This document shows, piece by piece, positions 54,801 to 62,921 of a stretch of DNA of 64,000 nucleotides. Position numbers and translations under genes: made by a program. The notes beneath the pieces are model-generated. The model saw only the letters and a program-made list of their open reading frames with translations. It had not been told where the DNA came from and did not search any database. Source of the DNA: Bacteroides xylanisolvens XB1A (GTDB lineage: Bacteria > Bacteroidota > Bacteroidia > Bacteroidales > Bacteroidaceae); assembly GCF_000210075.1 (NCBI RefSeq), contig NC_021017.1, positions 2,754,519 through 2,818,518 on the forward strand, given 5' to 3'. Position 1 is the stretch's first letter; every line of letters starts with the position of its first letter.

Positions 54801-56732
54801 ATGAAAACGATTCTTTTTAAAACAATCATCATAGCTTTCTTTGTGGGAACAGCCGTTAGTTGTTCCGATGAAGATGAGAACAGATTCCGTCCGGGATCTA
54901 CCCATGAGAAACCGACTCCCACGGAGCCGGAGGGCGGACTGGATTATTCCAAACTGACTGCGGACAATCATCCCCGTCTGTTGATGAACGCCGAGGCCTT
55001 CACTGCGTTGAAAGCCAAAGTGGATGCCAATTCGAGTGCCAATCTGACCTTGCTCCATAATACCATTATGGGAGTGTGCAACAGCAAAGGGATGAACGCC
55101 ACGGCACTGACTTATAAATTGGATGCCAGCAACAAACGTATTCTCGATGTATCCCGCGATGCGTTACTGCGTATTTTCACCTGTGCTTATGCCTACCGGA
55201 TGACCGGCGATGCCAAATACCTGACTAAAGCGGAAACGGATATGAACGCTGTCTGCAACTTTCCCGACTGGAACTCGAAACGCCACTTTCTCGATGTGGG
55301 CGAAATGGCTACGGCTGTTGCGTTCGGCTACGATTGGCTCTACAACGAACTAAGCGCAGCCACCCGTACAAAAGCGGCCAACGCACTGTTGAAGTTTGCC
55401 TTCCAACAGGCGCAGGATAAGAACTGGAACCTCAACTTCTACGAAGCCACCAACAACTGGAACCAGGTTTGTAATGGCGGACTGGTCTGTGCGGCACTCG
55501 CTTCTTATGAAAACAATCCTTCCGAAGCAAAGGACATGATTGAGAAGGCGTTGGAATCCAATAAACCTGCATTGGAAGTGATGTACTCTCCCGACGGCAA
55601 CTATCCGGAGGGCAGCGGTTACTGGTGTTACGGCACGCTTTATCAGGTATTGATGCTTGCTGCCCTCAACAGTACGCTCGGCACGGATAACGGGCTTTCC
55701 GATACACCGGGATTCTCCAAGACGGCAGAGTATATGCTGTATATGACAGGCTTGAACAGCAAGTTCTTTAATTATTCCGACTGTGCTCCCTCCTCTACCG
55801 CGGCATTGGCTTCGTGGTGGTTTGCCGATAAATACAGTAATCCATCCTTATTATATAATGAACTGAAAATGCTGAAGAACGGTGAATACGCTTCCTGTGC
55901 CGAAAACCGCCTGTTGCCGATGATTATGGCGTTTGCCAATAATCTGAATCTGGACGCAATCTCCGCTCCTTCCAATAAACTATGGAGTGGAAAAGGGGAA
56001 ACGCCCGTAGTGATGGTACATACCGACTGGACGTACACCGATACGGATAAATACCTCGGAATCAAAGGTGGCAAGGCAGGTTCGAGCCACGGACACATGG
56101 ATGCCGGTTCGTTTGTGTACGACGCGTATGGAGTGCGCTGGTCAATGGATTTCGGTCTGCAAAGTTATACAACGCTCGAGTCGAAATTGGCAGCTTTGGG
56201 TGGTAATCTTTGGGATATGGGACAGAACTCGATGCGTTGGGATGTATTCCGCCTGAATAACTTGAATCATAGCACGATTTCAATCAATGACGCCCGTCAC
56301 CGGGTAAATGGGGTGGCTACACTGACTACTACTATCAATACCGCTACGGAATTGGGAGCCACTTTCGATCTGACTGAAGTAGTGTCCGATCAGGCGGCGT
56401 CCGCTACCCGTACCGTGAAAATCGTGAACGATAAAGATTTAGTGGTTATGGATGAGATCAAGGCGAGAACAGATAAATCCGCCAAAGTGCGCTGGTGTAT
56501 GGTGACGCCTGCCGTTCCGACGGTGGAAAGTAACCGCATCGTACTAACGAACGGAAGCAAAGTGATGTATCTCACAGCCAGCGGAAGCGTGAAGCCTACC
56601 TACAAGCAATGGAGTACCACCAGTGAGAACTCTTATGACCAGGCTAATCCGGGTACCTATATGGTCGGCTTTGAAGCAACGGTCACCGCCAATCAGACCG
56701 CTACATTTACCACAACCCTGTCCCCTAAATAA
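54801..56732 (+). CDS. Second heparinase II/III-like protein, lipid-anchored
   Basis: 643 residues with lipobox GTAVSC (Cys about 21), then an acidic and Pro-rich linker (DEDENRFRPGSTHEKPTPTEPEGG), so it is probably on the cell surface. It is a clear paralogue of the preceding lyase: NSKRHFLDVGEMATAVAFGYDWLYN, TNNWNQVCNGGLVCAALASYE, and KAGSSHGHMDAGSFVYDAYGVRWSMDFG with LESKLAALGGNLWDMGQNSMRWDVFRL. The likely division is surface cutting by this lipoprotein and periplasmic cutting by its neighbour. It is 24 bp downstream of it. Confidence 0.85.
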   Translation: MKTILFKTIIIAFFVGTAVSCSDEDENRFRPGSTHEKPTPTEPEGGLDYSKLTADNHPRLLMNAEAFTALKAKVDANSSANLTLLHNTIMGVCNSKGMNATALTYKLDASNKRILDVSRDALLRIFTCAYAYRMTGDAKYLTKAETDMNAVCNFPDWNSKRHFLDVGEMATAVAFGYDWLYNELSAATRTKAANALLKFAFQQAQDKNWNLNFYEATNNWNQVCNGGLVCAALASYENNPSEAKDMIEKALESNKPALEVMYSPDGNYPEGSGYWCYGTLYQVLMLAALNSTLGTDNGLSDTPGFSKTAEYMLYMTGLNSKFFNYSDCAPSSTAALASWWFADKYSNPSLLYNELKMLKNGEYASCAENRLLPMIMAFANNLNLDAISAPSNKLWSGKGETPVVMVHTDWTYTDTDKYLGIKGGKAGSSHGHMDAGSFVYDAYGVRWSMDFGLQSYTTLESKLAALGGNLWDMGQNSMRWDVFRLNNLNHSTISINDARHRVNGVATLTTTINTATELGATFDLTEVVSDQAASATRTVKIVNDKDLVVMDEIKARTDKSAKVRWCMVTPAVPTVESNRIVLTNGSKVMYLTASGSVKPTYKQWSTTSENSYDQANPGTYMVGFEATVTANQTATFTTTLSPK

Positions 56733-56737
56733 AAAGA

Positions 56738-57925
56738 ATGGAACGTATGAGAATCCTATTAATATCTATACTCGGACTTTTGACATTGGCCTCCTGCACG
56801 AAGCAGGAGCCGATGGAGGCATTGATTGACCGTGTATTTACCGTTGCGGAGCAACAATACACGGCTATGGACACCCGCTTGACAGAAAAGACACTTCCCC
56901 GCACGCTCTCTGCCGACGGTGAGTTTGTTTCCTCAAATATCTATTGGTGGTGCAGCGGCTTCTATCCCGGTTCCCTTTGGTATATCTACGAATATACCCG
57001 GAAGGACGCAGTGAAAACACTGGCCGAGAAGAACACGCTGAAACTCGACTCTATACAATACGTGACCAGGGACCACGATGTCGGTTTCCAGTTGAATTGC
57101 AGTTACGGCAATGCTTTCCGGCTGACAGGTAATGAGGCTTATAAACAAGTGCTCTATCAGGGCGCCAAATCTTTGTCAACCCGCTTCAATCCTGCTGCCG
57201 GTGTGATTCGTAGCTGGGACTTTGTACGCAAAGGCTGCGACTGGAAGTTTCCGGTGATTATTGACAATATGATGAACCTTGAATTGCTGTTGTCCATGTC
57301 GAAAGCCTACGCCGACGACTCTTTGCAGAACATTGCCTGTACGCATGCCAATACCACTATCCAGCATCACTTCCGGGATGATTATTCCACGTATCATCTG
57401 GTGGATTATGACCCTGAAACAGGTGCAGTGCGCGGCAAGCAAACGGTGCAGGGCTTCTCGGACGATTCCTCCTGGAGCCGCGGACAGGCATGGGCCTTGT
57501 ATAGCTATACGATGATGTTCCGTCTGACGGGGTATCAGAACTATTTGCTGCAAGCCGGGCATATTGCCGATATGCTGCTCCGTCGTTTGCCTGCCGACGG
57601 TATTCCTTACTGGGATTTCGACGCTCCGGTAGAAGAGCAGACCTATCGGGATGCTTCCGCTGCGGCTATCATGGCCTCCGCCTTTATTGAGCTAAGCCGT
57701 TATATCCCCGGCACGGACGCCAAGGAATCTTATCTTGCCATGGCAGAAAAGCAACTCCGTACGCTTGCCTCGAAAGAGTATCTGGCAGAACCGGGTACGA
57801 ACGAATGTTTCATCCTGAAGCACAGCGTGGGTGCACTTCCTGATAAAAGCGAAGTGGATGTCCCCCTGACGTATGCCGATTATTACTTTTTAGAAGCATT
57901 GCTGCGGTATAAGAATCTACAATAA
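56738..57925 (+). CDS. GH88 unsaturated glucuronyl hydrolase
   Basis: 395 residues, lipoprotein-type signal peptide with LTLASC (Cys20). The (alpha/alpha)6 barrel has the GH88 acidic pair: D114 in DHDVGF and D176 in IDNMMNLELLL. Further motifs are WWCSGFYPGSLWYIYEY and SRGQAWALYSYTMMF. It removes the 4,5-unsaturated uronic acid left by lyases from the non-reducing end, finishing degradation of the lyase products. It begins 5 bp after the second lyase, with ATG codons at 56738 and 56747. Confidence 0.93.
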   Translation: MERMRILLISILGLLTLASCTKQEPMEALIDRVFTVAEQQYTAMDTRLTEKTLPRTLSADGEFVSSNIYWWCSGFYPGSLWYIYEYTRKDAVKTLAEKNTLKLDSIQYVTRDHDVGFQLNCSYGNAFRLTGNEAYKQVLYQGAKSLSTRFNPAAGVIRSWDFVRKGCDWKFPVIIDNMMNLELLLSMSKAYADDSLQNIACTHANTTIQHHFRDDYSTYHLVDYDPETGAVRGKQTVQGFSDDSSWSRGQAWALYSYTMMFRLTGYQNYLLQAGHIADMLLRRLPADGIPYWDFDAPVEEQTYRDASAAAIMASAFIELSRYIPGTDAKESYLAMAEKQLRTLASKEYLAEPGTNECFILKHSVGALPDKSEVDVPLTYADYYFLEALLRYKNLQ

Positions 57926-57940
57926 TAAAACTAATACAAT

Positions 57941-58414
57941 ATGATTATGAAGAACTTATATATAAATATGGCATTTATCTTCGTACTACTGCTGATAACT
58001 GTCTCCTGCTCGGACAAGGATGATTCGGCTCCGCGTGTCATTCCCACCATGAACCTGACAGTTTCGGAGATTGCGGACAATACGGCTCTGATTACTTCCG
58101 AGCAGCAAACAGGTACTACGTTCGGTGCGAAAGTCATTGAATTCTATCCGGTGGCCGACATTGGCTTTGATTATAACATTGAAGTGAAACTGGTGAAATT
58201 CGTAGAAGAGAACGGAGAACCCGTATCTCTGCCCTATACGCGCAAAATCACTGAAGGATTACGTCCGGGGGTGAATTACATCAGTGCGATTATCGCCTAT
58301 AATGCCGAAGGGCGTGCCGTGTGTTCCGCTTTCCAGACCTGGAAAGCTTCAGGAACGGAAGGAGCATGGAGTGACGGCGGTTCTGCCGGTGATCTGGAAG
58401 AGAATGAATGGTAA
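57941..58414 (+). CDS. Small surface lipoprotein with FN3-like domain
   Basis: 157 residues; lipobox LLLITVSC (Cys about 22), with ATG codons at 57941 and 57947. The mature part has an NLTVSEIADNTALITSEQQTGT start and a RKITEGLRPGVNYISAIIAYNAEG block, like a fibronectin type III sandwich. It ends in an acidic, Gly-rich tail (DGGSAGDLEENEW). Probably a glycan-binding accessory of the utilisation locus. I do not recognise a named family. Confidence 0.7.
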   Translation: MIMKNLYINMAFIFVLLLITVSCSDKDDSAPRVIPTMNLTVSEIADNTALITSEQQTGTTFGAKVIEFYPVADIGFDYNIEVKLVKFVEENGEPVSLPYTRKITEGLRPGVNYISAIIAYNAEGRAVCSAFQTWKASGTEGAWSDGGSAGDLEENEW

Positions 58415-58434
58415 AAATGGTGTAACTCAAAAGA

Positions 58435-60483
58435 ATGAATGGTATGAAAAATAGATTATTTGCAATAGGTGCAATGATTCTCATGATGACAAGTTGCACG
58501 CAGGACGAACTTATTTCGTCCGATAAGGGCAAAGAACCGGCAACGGCAGGTTCATGTCTGACATTGGTTGGACTCTCGTCTCCGCAGACGCGTGTTTCTA
58601 TCGGTGACAAAACTGGGGACGTTTATCCGGTGCTCTGGAGCGAAGGGGATGCCTTGGGTGTGTTCTCCCGTACGGCAGGGACCGACATCAATAATGTGCA
58701 GTCTTTATTGAGTGATGAGTCGATCGGACAAAACTCCGGTGTCTTTACTTCGGACGACGTGAAAATGGCGGAAGAAGGAGCTACGGAACTTCTTATTTAC
58801 TATCCTTACCGGGCAAGTACGGAATTGGCCGAAAATGATAACAAGATTACTTCTACCCTGTCCGTTGAGCAGGAACAAAGCCGTCCCGGCGATAGCCATC
58901 ATATTGGAAAGTATGGTTTTGCGTTTGCCAAGGCTACGGTCAGCAGTCCGGATATGCTTGCTAAATTTACGTTGAACCATGCGATGGCGTATGTGAAGTT
59001 CAGCATCTCATCCCAGGAGCTTTCTACGTACAAGCTAAAGAGTGTTTCTTTATATGACAAGGAGACAAAAACTCCTCTTTCCGGTGTATTCACAGCAGAT
59101 TTGGATACGGACGAACTGACCTACGGTACAGATGTGAAACCGTATGCCACTGTTTCACTGACTACTCCCGAACTGCTCGCTTCCGCACAGGATATATACC
59201 TGACTACATATCCTGCCGATTTAAGTGGCAAAGAAGTGTACATTGTCATCACTTTGGAAAATGACCAGCAGACTGTTACCATTCCTATTCTCAAAGAAGG
59301 AAAGCAACTGAAAGCCAATGCTGTCAATACGATTGCTGTCAACAACCTGAAACTTTCGGATAACTCCTGCGAATGGTATGAGCCGGTAGAGACACGTTTA
59401 TTGGCAGGAGGATGGGCTTATGGCGAGTCCAACTGTCTGTTGACGAATATTTCTACCAGTGGCGTGAGCAATACGATGAGTGTGAAAGCACGTGGTAACT
59501 TTATGGAAGTGGAAGAACCCAAGTATGCCAAGACTATTCTGGGTTGCGATTTGAACGTTAATCATAAGATGATTGCCGTGAATGGCTCTACTACGGACGT
59601 CTCCCCGATTGGCAGTGATTACAATATTACGATCAACACCTATAAAGTAAGTGGAGGCTATGACGGCGGTTGCGGTCAGGTGGCTATCTATGGAGCGGAT
59701 CAGACTACCGTCATCTGGAGTTTTATTATCTGGATGACCCCTACTCCGGCAGAACATCCTTATGGTAATACGGGATATGTAGTGTTGGATCGTAATCTGG
59801 GTACTTATATGACGTGTGAAGGAGACAACTGGAAGCAAAACGGTGTTTACTTCCAATGGGGACGTCCTACGCCGGTCGGCTGGTCGGGAACCGTGGGTAC
59901 TAATATACCTACCGAAGCCACCAACGTCCGCTTCTCTATAGAAAATCCCCGTGCGTTGCTTTATACTAATAATGTGGAGAATACAAAATCCGACTGGTAT
60001 CTGGGTGCATGGACTGGTGCACGTACCGATCGTAAAGATGACTTCTGGGGCAACCCGAACGAATCGAGCACTTATCTCAATCCTTCTGACGGTCATAAAT
60101 CTATTTATGATCCTTGTCCGAAAGGTTACCGGGTTGTATCTCCTCGTGTATTGGATGAGATAGAGCAGAAAGGAGAATTTGTGAAACAGAGCGCAACTGC
60201 GGTATTTAAATATTGCTATGACGGTACGAATTACGCATATTGGCCGTTGGCAGGTTGTAAGTGGGGTTCCAACGGCGGTAATAATGGCAACAATACAGGA
60301 TTGGATACCGCTAAGGGTGCCGCTTGCTATTGGTCTAACTCATCGGCTAGCAGTTATGGAAATGACAAGGATCAGGGAGCTACTTCTCTGTATTATAAAG
60401 TCTCCGATAAGACCTGGACACATTCCTCCGGTCGTTCTCATGCATTCTCCGTGCGTTGTATGAAAGATACCGAGAATCGTTGA
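58435..60483 (+). CDS. Fimbrillin-like surface lipoprotein with FISUMP-type C-terminal domain
   Basis: About 680 residues. Starts ATG 58435 or 58444; lipobox ILMMTSC. A fimbrillin/Mfa-like N-terminal half (about 35-300: TRVSIGDKTGDVYPVLWSEGDALGVFS, ATELLIYYPY, KFTLNHAMAYVKFSI) is followed by a linker and a C-terminal FISUMP-like domain (about 440-675: GYVVLDRNLGTYMTCEGDN, GVYFQWGRPTPVGWSG, DPCPKGYRVVSP, YWSNSSASSY, HAFSVRCMKD). Proteins of this type act as the distal surface glycan-binding component of Bacteroides utilisation loci. It is the last gene of the operon; a strong hairpin follows. Confidence 0.82.
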   Translation: MNGMKNRLFAIGAMILMMTSCTQDELISSDKGKEPATAGSCLTLVGLSSPQTRVSIGDKTGDVYPVLWSEGDALGVFSRTAGTDINNVQSLLSDESIGQNSGVFTSDDVKMAEEGATELLIYYPYRASTELAENDNKITSTLSVEQEQSRPGDSHHIGKYGFAFAKATVSSPDMLAKFTLNHAMAYVKFSISSQELSTYKLKSVSLYDKETKTPLSGVFTADLDTDELTYGTDVKPYATVSLTTPELLASAQDIYLTTYPADLSGKEVYIVITLENDQQTVTIPILKEGKQLKANAVNTIAVNNLKLSDNSCEWYEPVETRLLAGGWAYGESNCLLTNISTSGVSNTMSVKARGNFMEVEEPKYAKTILGCDLNVNHKMIAVNGSTTDVSPIGSDYNITINTYKVSGGYDGGCGQVAIYGADQTTVIWSFIIWMTPTPAEHPYGNTGYVVLDRNLGTYMTCEGDNWKQNGVYFQWGRPTPVGWSGTVGTNIPTEATNVRFSIENPRALLYTNNVENTKSDWYLGAWTGARTDRKDDFWGNPNESSTYLNPSDGHKSIYDPCPKGYRVVSPRVLDEIEQKGEFVKQSATAVFKYCYDGTNYAYWPLAGCKWGSNGGNNGNNTGLDTAKGAACYWSNSSASSYGNDKDQGATSLYYKVSDKTWTHSSGRSHAFSVRCMKDTENR

Positions 60484-60523
60484 TTCTCTTCATGGATTCT
60501 CTTCATTGAGAATATGAAATAGA

Positions 60524-60601
60524 ATTCCCCGTTATATGAAAGTTTCTGCCTGTCTCCGGATACAAGGTACTTTCATATAACGGGGAATCTGTTCTGTTTT
60601 T
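60524..60601 (+). terminator. Operon terminator with 20-bp perfect stem
   Basis: 60524-60543 (ATTCCCCGTTATATGAAAGT) pairs without mismatch with 60569-60588 around a 25-nt loop. A T-rich stretch with TTTTT (60597-60601) follows. It lies 40 bp after the stop of the fimbrillin-like gene, marking the end of the rightward operon. The arms are unusually long for an intrinsic terminator. Confidence 0.75.
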
Positions 60602-61150
60602 AAGATATTCACGAAAAAAGGAAAGAAAGAAAAGGGCCAAACAGAAAATAAACTGCATGAACAATTGCAAGAATATGCATTATCTCTCTTTATCTTGTAT
60701 TTATTTCCTTGAAATATGCACGATATGGTGTAACTAAACCATCCGTTTGCCGTAATCAAACCCTCCGTTTGGTTTAAACAAACCGTCCGTTTGCTATAAT
60801 CAAACCATCGGTTTCTTTTAAAGGAAGCTAAACTTGGTTTTTGAAGAGGATATATTGAGCTGGTTTGTCTTTTTCTACTGCCTATTTATAAATAGCAATC
60901 TGATATATCCTTTGTGATATGATAGCTATTTATGCTTTTGATTAACTGCTTTTATTGTAACTTGTTTGCTAATAATGCCTATTTTGTGTTATTTGCGAAA
61001 TCTGTAACTCTAAATGGAGGGCGTTTTTCATGAAGTGCAAGGAAGGGCTCGAAATATAAAGAGCAGGATAGGTAAAATATACAATTCTTCATGTTGGCAC
61101 TTCTTTCAGCAATCAATGTCTTTCCTTTATAAGCATGTATCTCTTTTAAA
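60602..61150. other. AT-rich gap between the second utilisation locus and the hipB operators
   Basis: Besides the four-copy array at 60736-60815, no promoter, hairpin or credible gene was found. A 78-codon leftward frame (60979-61215) is open but overlaps two of the HipB operators and has no known features; it is not called as a gene. Confidence 0.45.
60736..60815. repeat. Four-copy AAACC-n3-GGTTT dyad array with exact 22 bp period
   Basis: AAACCATCCGTTTG (60736), AAACCCTCCGTTTG (60758), AAACCGTCCGTTTG (60780) and AAACCATCGGTTTC (60802) start exactly 22 bp apart. The fourth is a perfect AAACC-ATC-GGTTT dyad; the others differ at one position. Linkers of 8 bp include GTAATC and ATAATC. Weaker symmetric elements sit in phase at 60720 and 60830. 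Confidence 0.7.
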
Positions 61151-61290
61151 TCACCATATATGGTGAAAAGCATGATAGTATGCTTTAATACTATGCTATT
61201 TATGTGCAAATTCACTGTATATGGTGAATTTACTTGTTTTTATACTAAAAAGATTCTATCTTTGTGAGAAAGTTTCTATATATGGTGAAT
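61151..61290. promoter_or_regulatory. Three HipB-type operators spaced 61 bp apart
   Basis: TCACCATATATGGTGA (61151-61166, perfect dyad), TTCACTGTATATGGTGAA (61211-61228) and a right half-site TATATATGGTGAA (61277-61289, ending 2 bp before the hipB ATG). The shared ATATGGTGA element gives centres at 61158.5, 61219.5 and 61280.5, exactly 61 bp apart. The third covers the ribosome-binding region, so repression of transcription and start-site occlusion are both possible. Confidence 0.7.
61234..61264 (+). promoter_or_regulatory. Promoter of the hipBST-like operon
   Basis: TTG (61234-61236) and TATCTTTG (61257-61264) with 20 bp between match the Bacteroides -33/-7 pattern well. The promoter lies between operators two and three, which suits autoregulation. 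Confidence 0.65.
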
Positions 61291-61291
61291 T

Positions 61292-61486
61292 ATGGATTTA
61301 ATAGAGATAGGAAAACATATTCGCGAAAGGCGTAAGGAGTTGGGGTTGGATCAGTCTACGTTGGCCACTCTTGCAGGAATAGGGATTAACGCTTTGGTCC
61401 GCTTGGAACGTGGAAGTGGTAATCCCCGCTTCGATGTTCTTTTTAATGTCCTGAAAACTTTAGGACTTAGTATTCATATTCAATAA
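61292..61486 (+). CDS. hipB: HipB-like antitoxin, XRE helix-turn-helix
   Basis: 64 residues forming one XRE/Cro-type domain: IGKHIRERRKELGLDQSTLATLAGIGINALVRLERGSGNPRFDVLFNVLKTLGL. It should bind the three upstream operators and repress the operon. In tripartite HipBST systems the HipB protein represses and HipS is the actual antitoxin. The N-terminus begins right at the third operator. Eleven bp separate it from the next gene. Confidence 0.88.
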   Translation: MDLIEIGKHIRERRKELGLDQSTLATLAGIGINALVRLERGSGNPRFDVLFNVLKTLGLSIHIQ

Positions 61487-61497
61487 TAGACACACAT

Positions 61498-61821
61498 ATG
61501 AGTCGATCTGCCAAAGTCTATATAAAAGGTGTTTATGCCGGTCTGTTAACAGAAATAGATCGTGAACACTATTCATTCTGTTATGATACGGACTATTATA
61601 ATAATCCACAACTCCCAGCTGTCTCACTGACCATGCCCAAGACACAGCAGGAATATACCTCTTCCTATCTTTTCCCTGTCTTTTTTAATATGACATCTGA
61701 AGGGGATAATCGGATTATTCAAGCTAGAAACCTGCATATTGATGAAGAGGATGATTTTGGTATTCTTCTGGCTACTGCCCATACAGATACAATCGGAGCA
61801 ATAACAGTTAAAAGAATGTGA
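61498..61821 (+). CDS. hipS: HipS-like protein (HipA N-terminal subdomain-1 as a separate gene)
   Basis: 107 residues matching the N-terminal domain of HipA (Couple_hipA): AKVYIKGVYAGLLTEID, FCYDTDYYNNPQLPAVSLTMPKTQQEYTS, LFPVFFNMTSEGDN. In HipBST systems this domain is a separate protein that neutralises the kinase. It lies 11 bp after hipB, and its TGA (61819-61821) is 2 bp before the preferred ATG of the kinase gene, so translational coupling is likely. Confidence 0.85.
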   Translation: MSRSAKVYIKGVYAGLLTEIDREHYSFCYDTDYYNNPQLPAVSLTMPKTQQEYTSSYLFPVFFNMTSEGDNRIIQARNLHIDEEDDFGILLATAHTDTIGAITVKRM

Positions 61822-61823
61822 TA

Positions 61824-62834
61824 ATGGAAACAGATATTCATATTTGTCCCTCACTTTTACGGGAGACTGGCGGAGAAAGCGGATATTCATCCAAAGCCTT
61901 GAAGCAGCTTTTTGACGGGAAAAATATATCTTGTGAATTACCTTATAAGCATTTTGACGATAATGTCGGTATTGATATCTTCAATAACAATAGCAAACGC
62001 ATATCTGTTTCAGGAGTCCAGATTAAGTATTCTTTAGTTGCCGATGACGGGATATTGCGATTGACCAAAGAGGGAGAACAGGGCGAATTCATATTAAAGC
62101 CTGTTCCCAATAATCTCCGTAACAAGGAGTTTTGTCCTGCTAACGAACATTTGACAATGCAGATAGCTGCGCAAGTATATGGGATTCCGACAGCTCCTAA
62201 TGGATTATGCTTTTTTCAGGACGGAACCCCTGCTTATTTTGTACGACGTTTTGATTTGTCGGAGAAAGGAAAGTTACAAAAGGAGGATTTTGCTTCTTTA
62301 GCCGGGCTTACCAGGAAAAATGGAGGTTCCGATTATAAATATGACAATCTGGCCTATGAAGAGTTTGCAAGAATTATAGATAAATACAGCTCTGTCCCCC
62401 AAGTGGATAAATTGCGTTTTTTTGAACTTATCTTGTTCAACTTTGTCTATTCTAACGGCGATGCCCATTTAAAGAACTTTTCTTTATTGGAAGAGAAGAA
62501 AGGAAGATTCCGCCTATCTCCTGCTTACGATTTATTGAATACTCATCTCCATATAAACGATGGTATCTTTGCCATGAGCAAAGGTTTGTTTGTTAATCCT
62601 GAACCGGATTATTTCGGTGGTGCATCAGCGGTTACTGGGAAGACTTTTTATCACTTTGGCTTAAAAATAGGTCTACCCGAGCGTTTGGTAAACTCTTGTC
62701 TCGAAAAATATAGTAAGATATATGAATTGACTGATCAACTGATTGAACATTCTTTTCTCTCTAAAGAATTGAAAAAGCAATATAGACTTATGTATAAGTC
62801 AAGAGTCGGGAGCTATCTTAGTGTTATTGAGTAA
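61824..62834 (+). CDS. hipT: HipT-like Ser/Thr kinase toxin (HipA C-terminal domain)
   Basis: 336 residues from the ATG at 61824; a GTG at 61818 overlapping hipS is an alternative. It is the HipA kinase without its N-terminal domain. The Gly-rich loop ISVSGVQIK has two serines (S61, S63) in an SxS pattern, as in HipT. Catalytic residues: K92 (FILKP), D213 in NGDAHLKN, and D236 (SPAYDLL, the metal-binding DFG equivalent). HipA-type kinases phosphorylate aminoacyl-tRNA synthetases (glutamyl or tryptophanyl) and stop growth; the target here is unknown. All catalytic residues are present, so it looks active. Confidence 0.88.
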   Translation: METDIHICPSLLRETGGESGYSSKALKQLFDGKNISCELPYKHFDDNVGIDIFNNNSKRISVSGVQIKYSLVADDGILRLTKEGEQGEFILKPVPNNLRNKEFCPANEHLTMQIAAQVYGIPTAPNGLCFFQDGTPAYFVRRFDLSEKGKLQKEDFASLAGLTRKNGGSDYKYDNLAYEEFARIIDKYSSVPQVDKLRFFELILFNFVYSNGDAHLKNFSLLEEKKGRFRLSPAYDLLNTHLHINDGIFAMSKGLFVNPEPDYFGGASAVTGKTFYHFGLKIGLPERLVNSCLEKYSKIYELTDQLIEHSFLSKELKKQYRLMYKSRVGSYLSVIE

Positions 62835-62861
62835 TAATGTGCACATTATTACTCTTTTTTT
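62830..62861 (+). terminator. 26-bp perfect palindromic terminator overlapping the hipT stop
   Basis: 62830-62855 is an exact palindrome centred on GTGCAC, followed by TTTTTT (62855-62861). The TAA stop of hipT (62832-62834) lies inside the left arm. Confidence 0.8.
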
Positions 62862-62921
62862 ATATTAAGATGAACAAGATCCCCAAAAAGATTTGTCTAA
62901 CATAAGAATCTGTTCTTTTTG

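Noticed and set aside
60736..60815. CRISPR or IS terminal repeats
   Set aside because: Only four 14-mers with 8-bp linkers; no transposase or target duplication nearby.
60979..61215. 78-codon leftward frame as a gene
   Set aside because: It overlaps two HipB operators, has no promoter or recognised motif, and its composition looks non-coding; kept only as a note.
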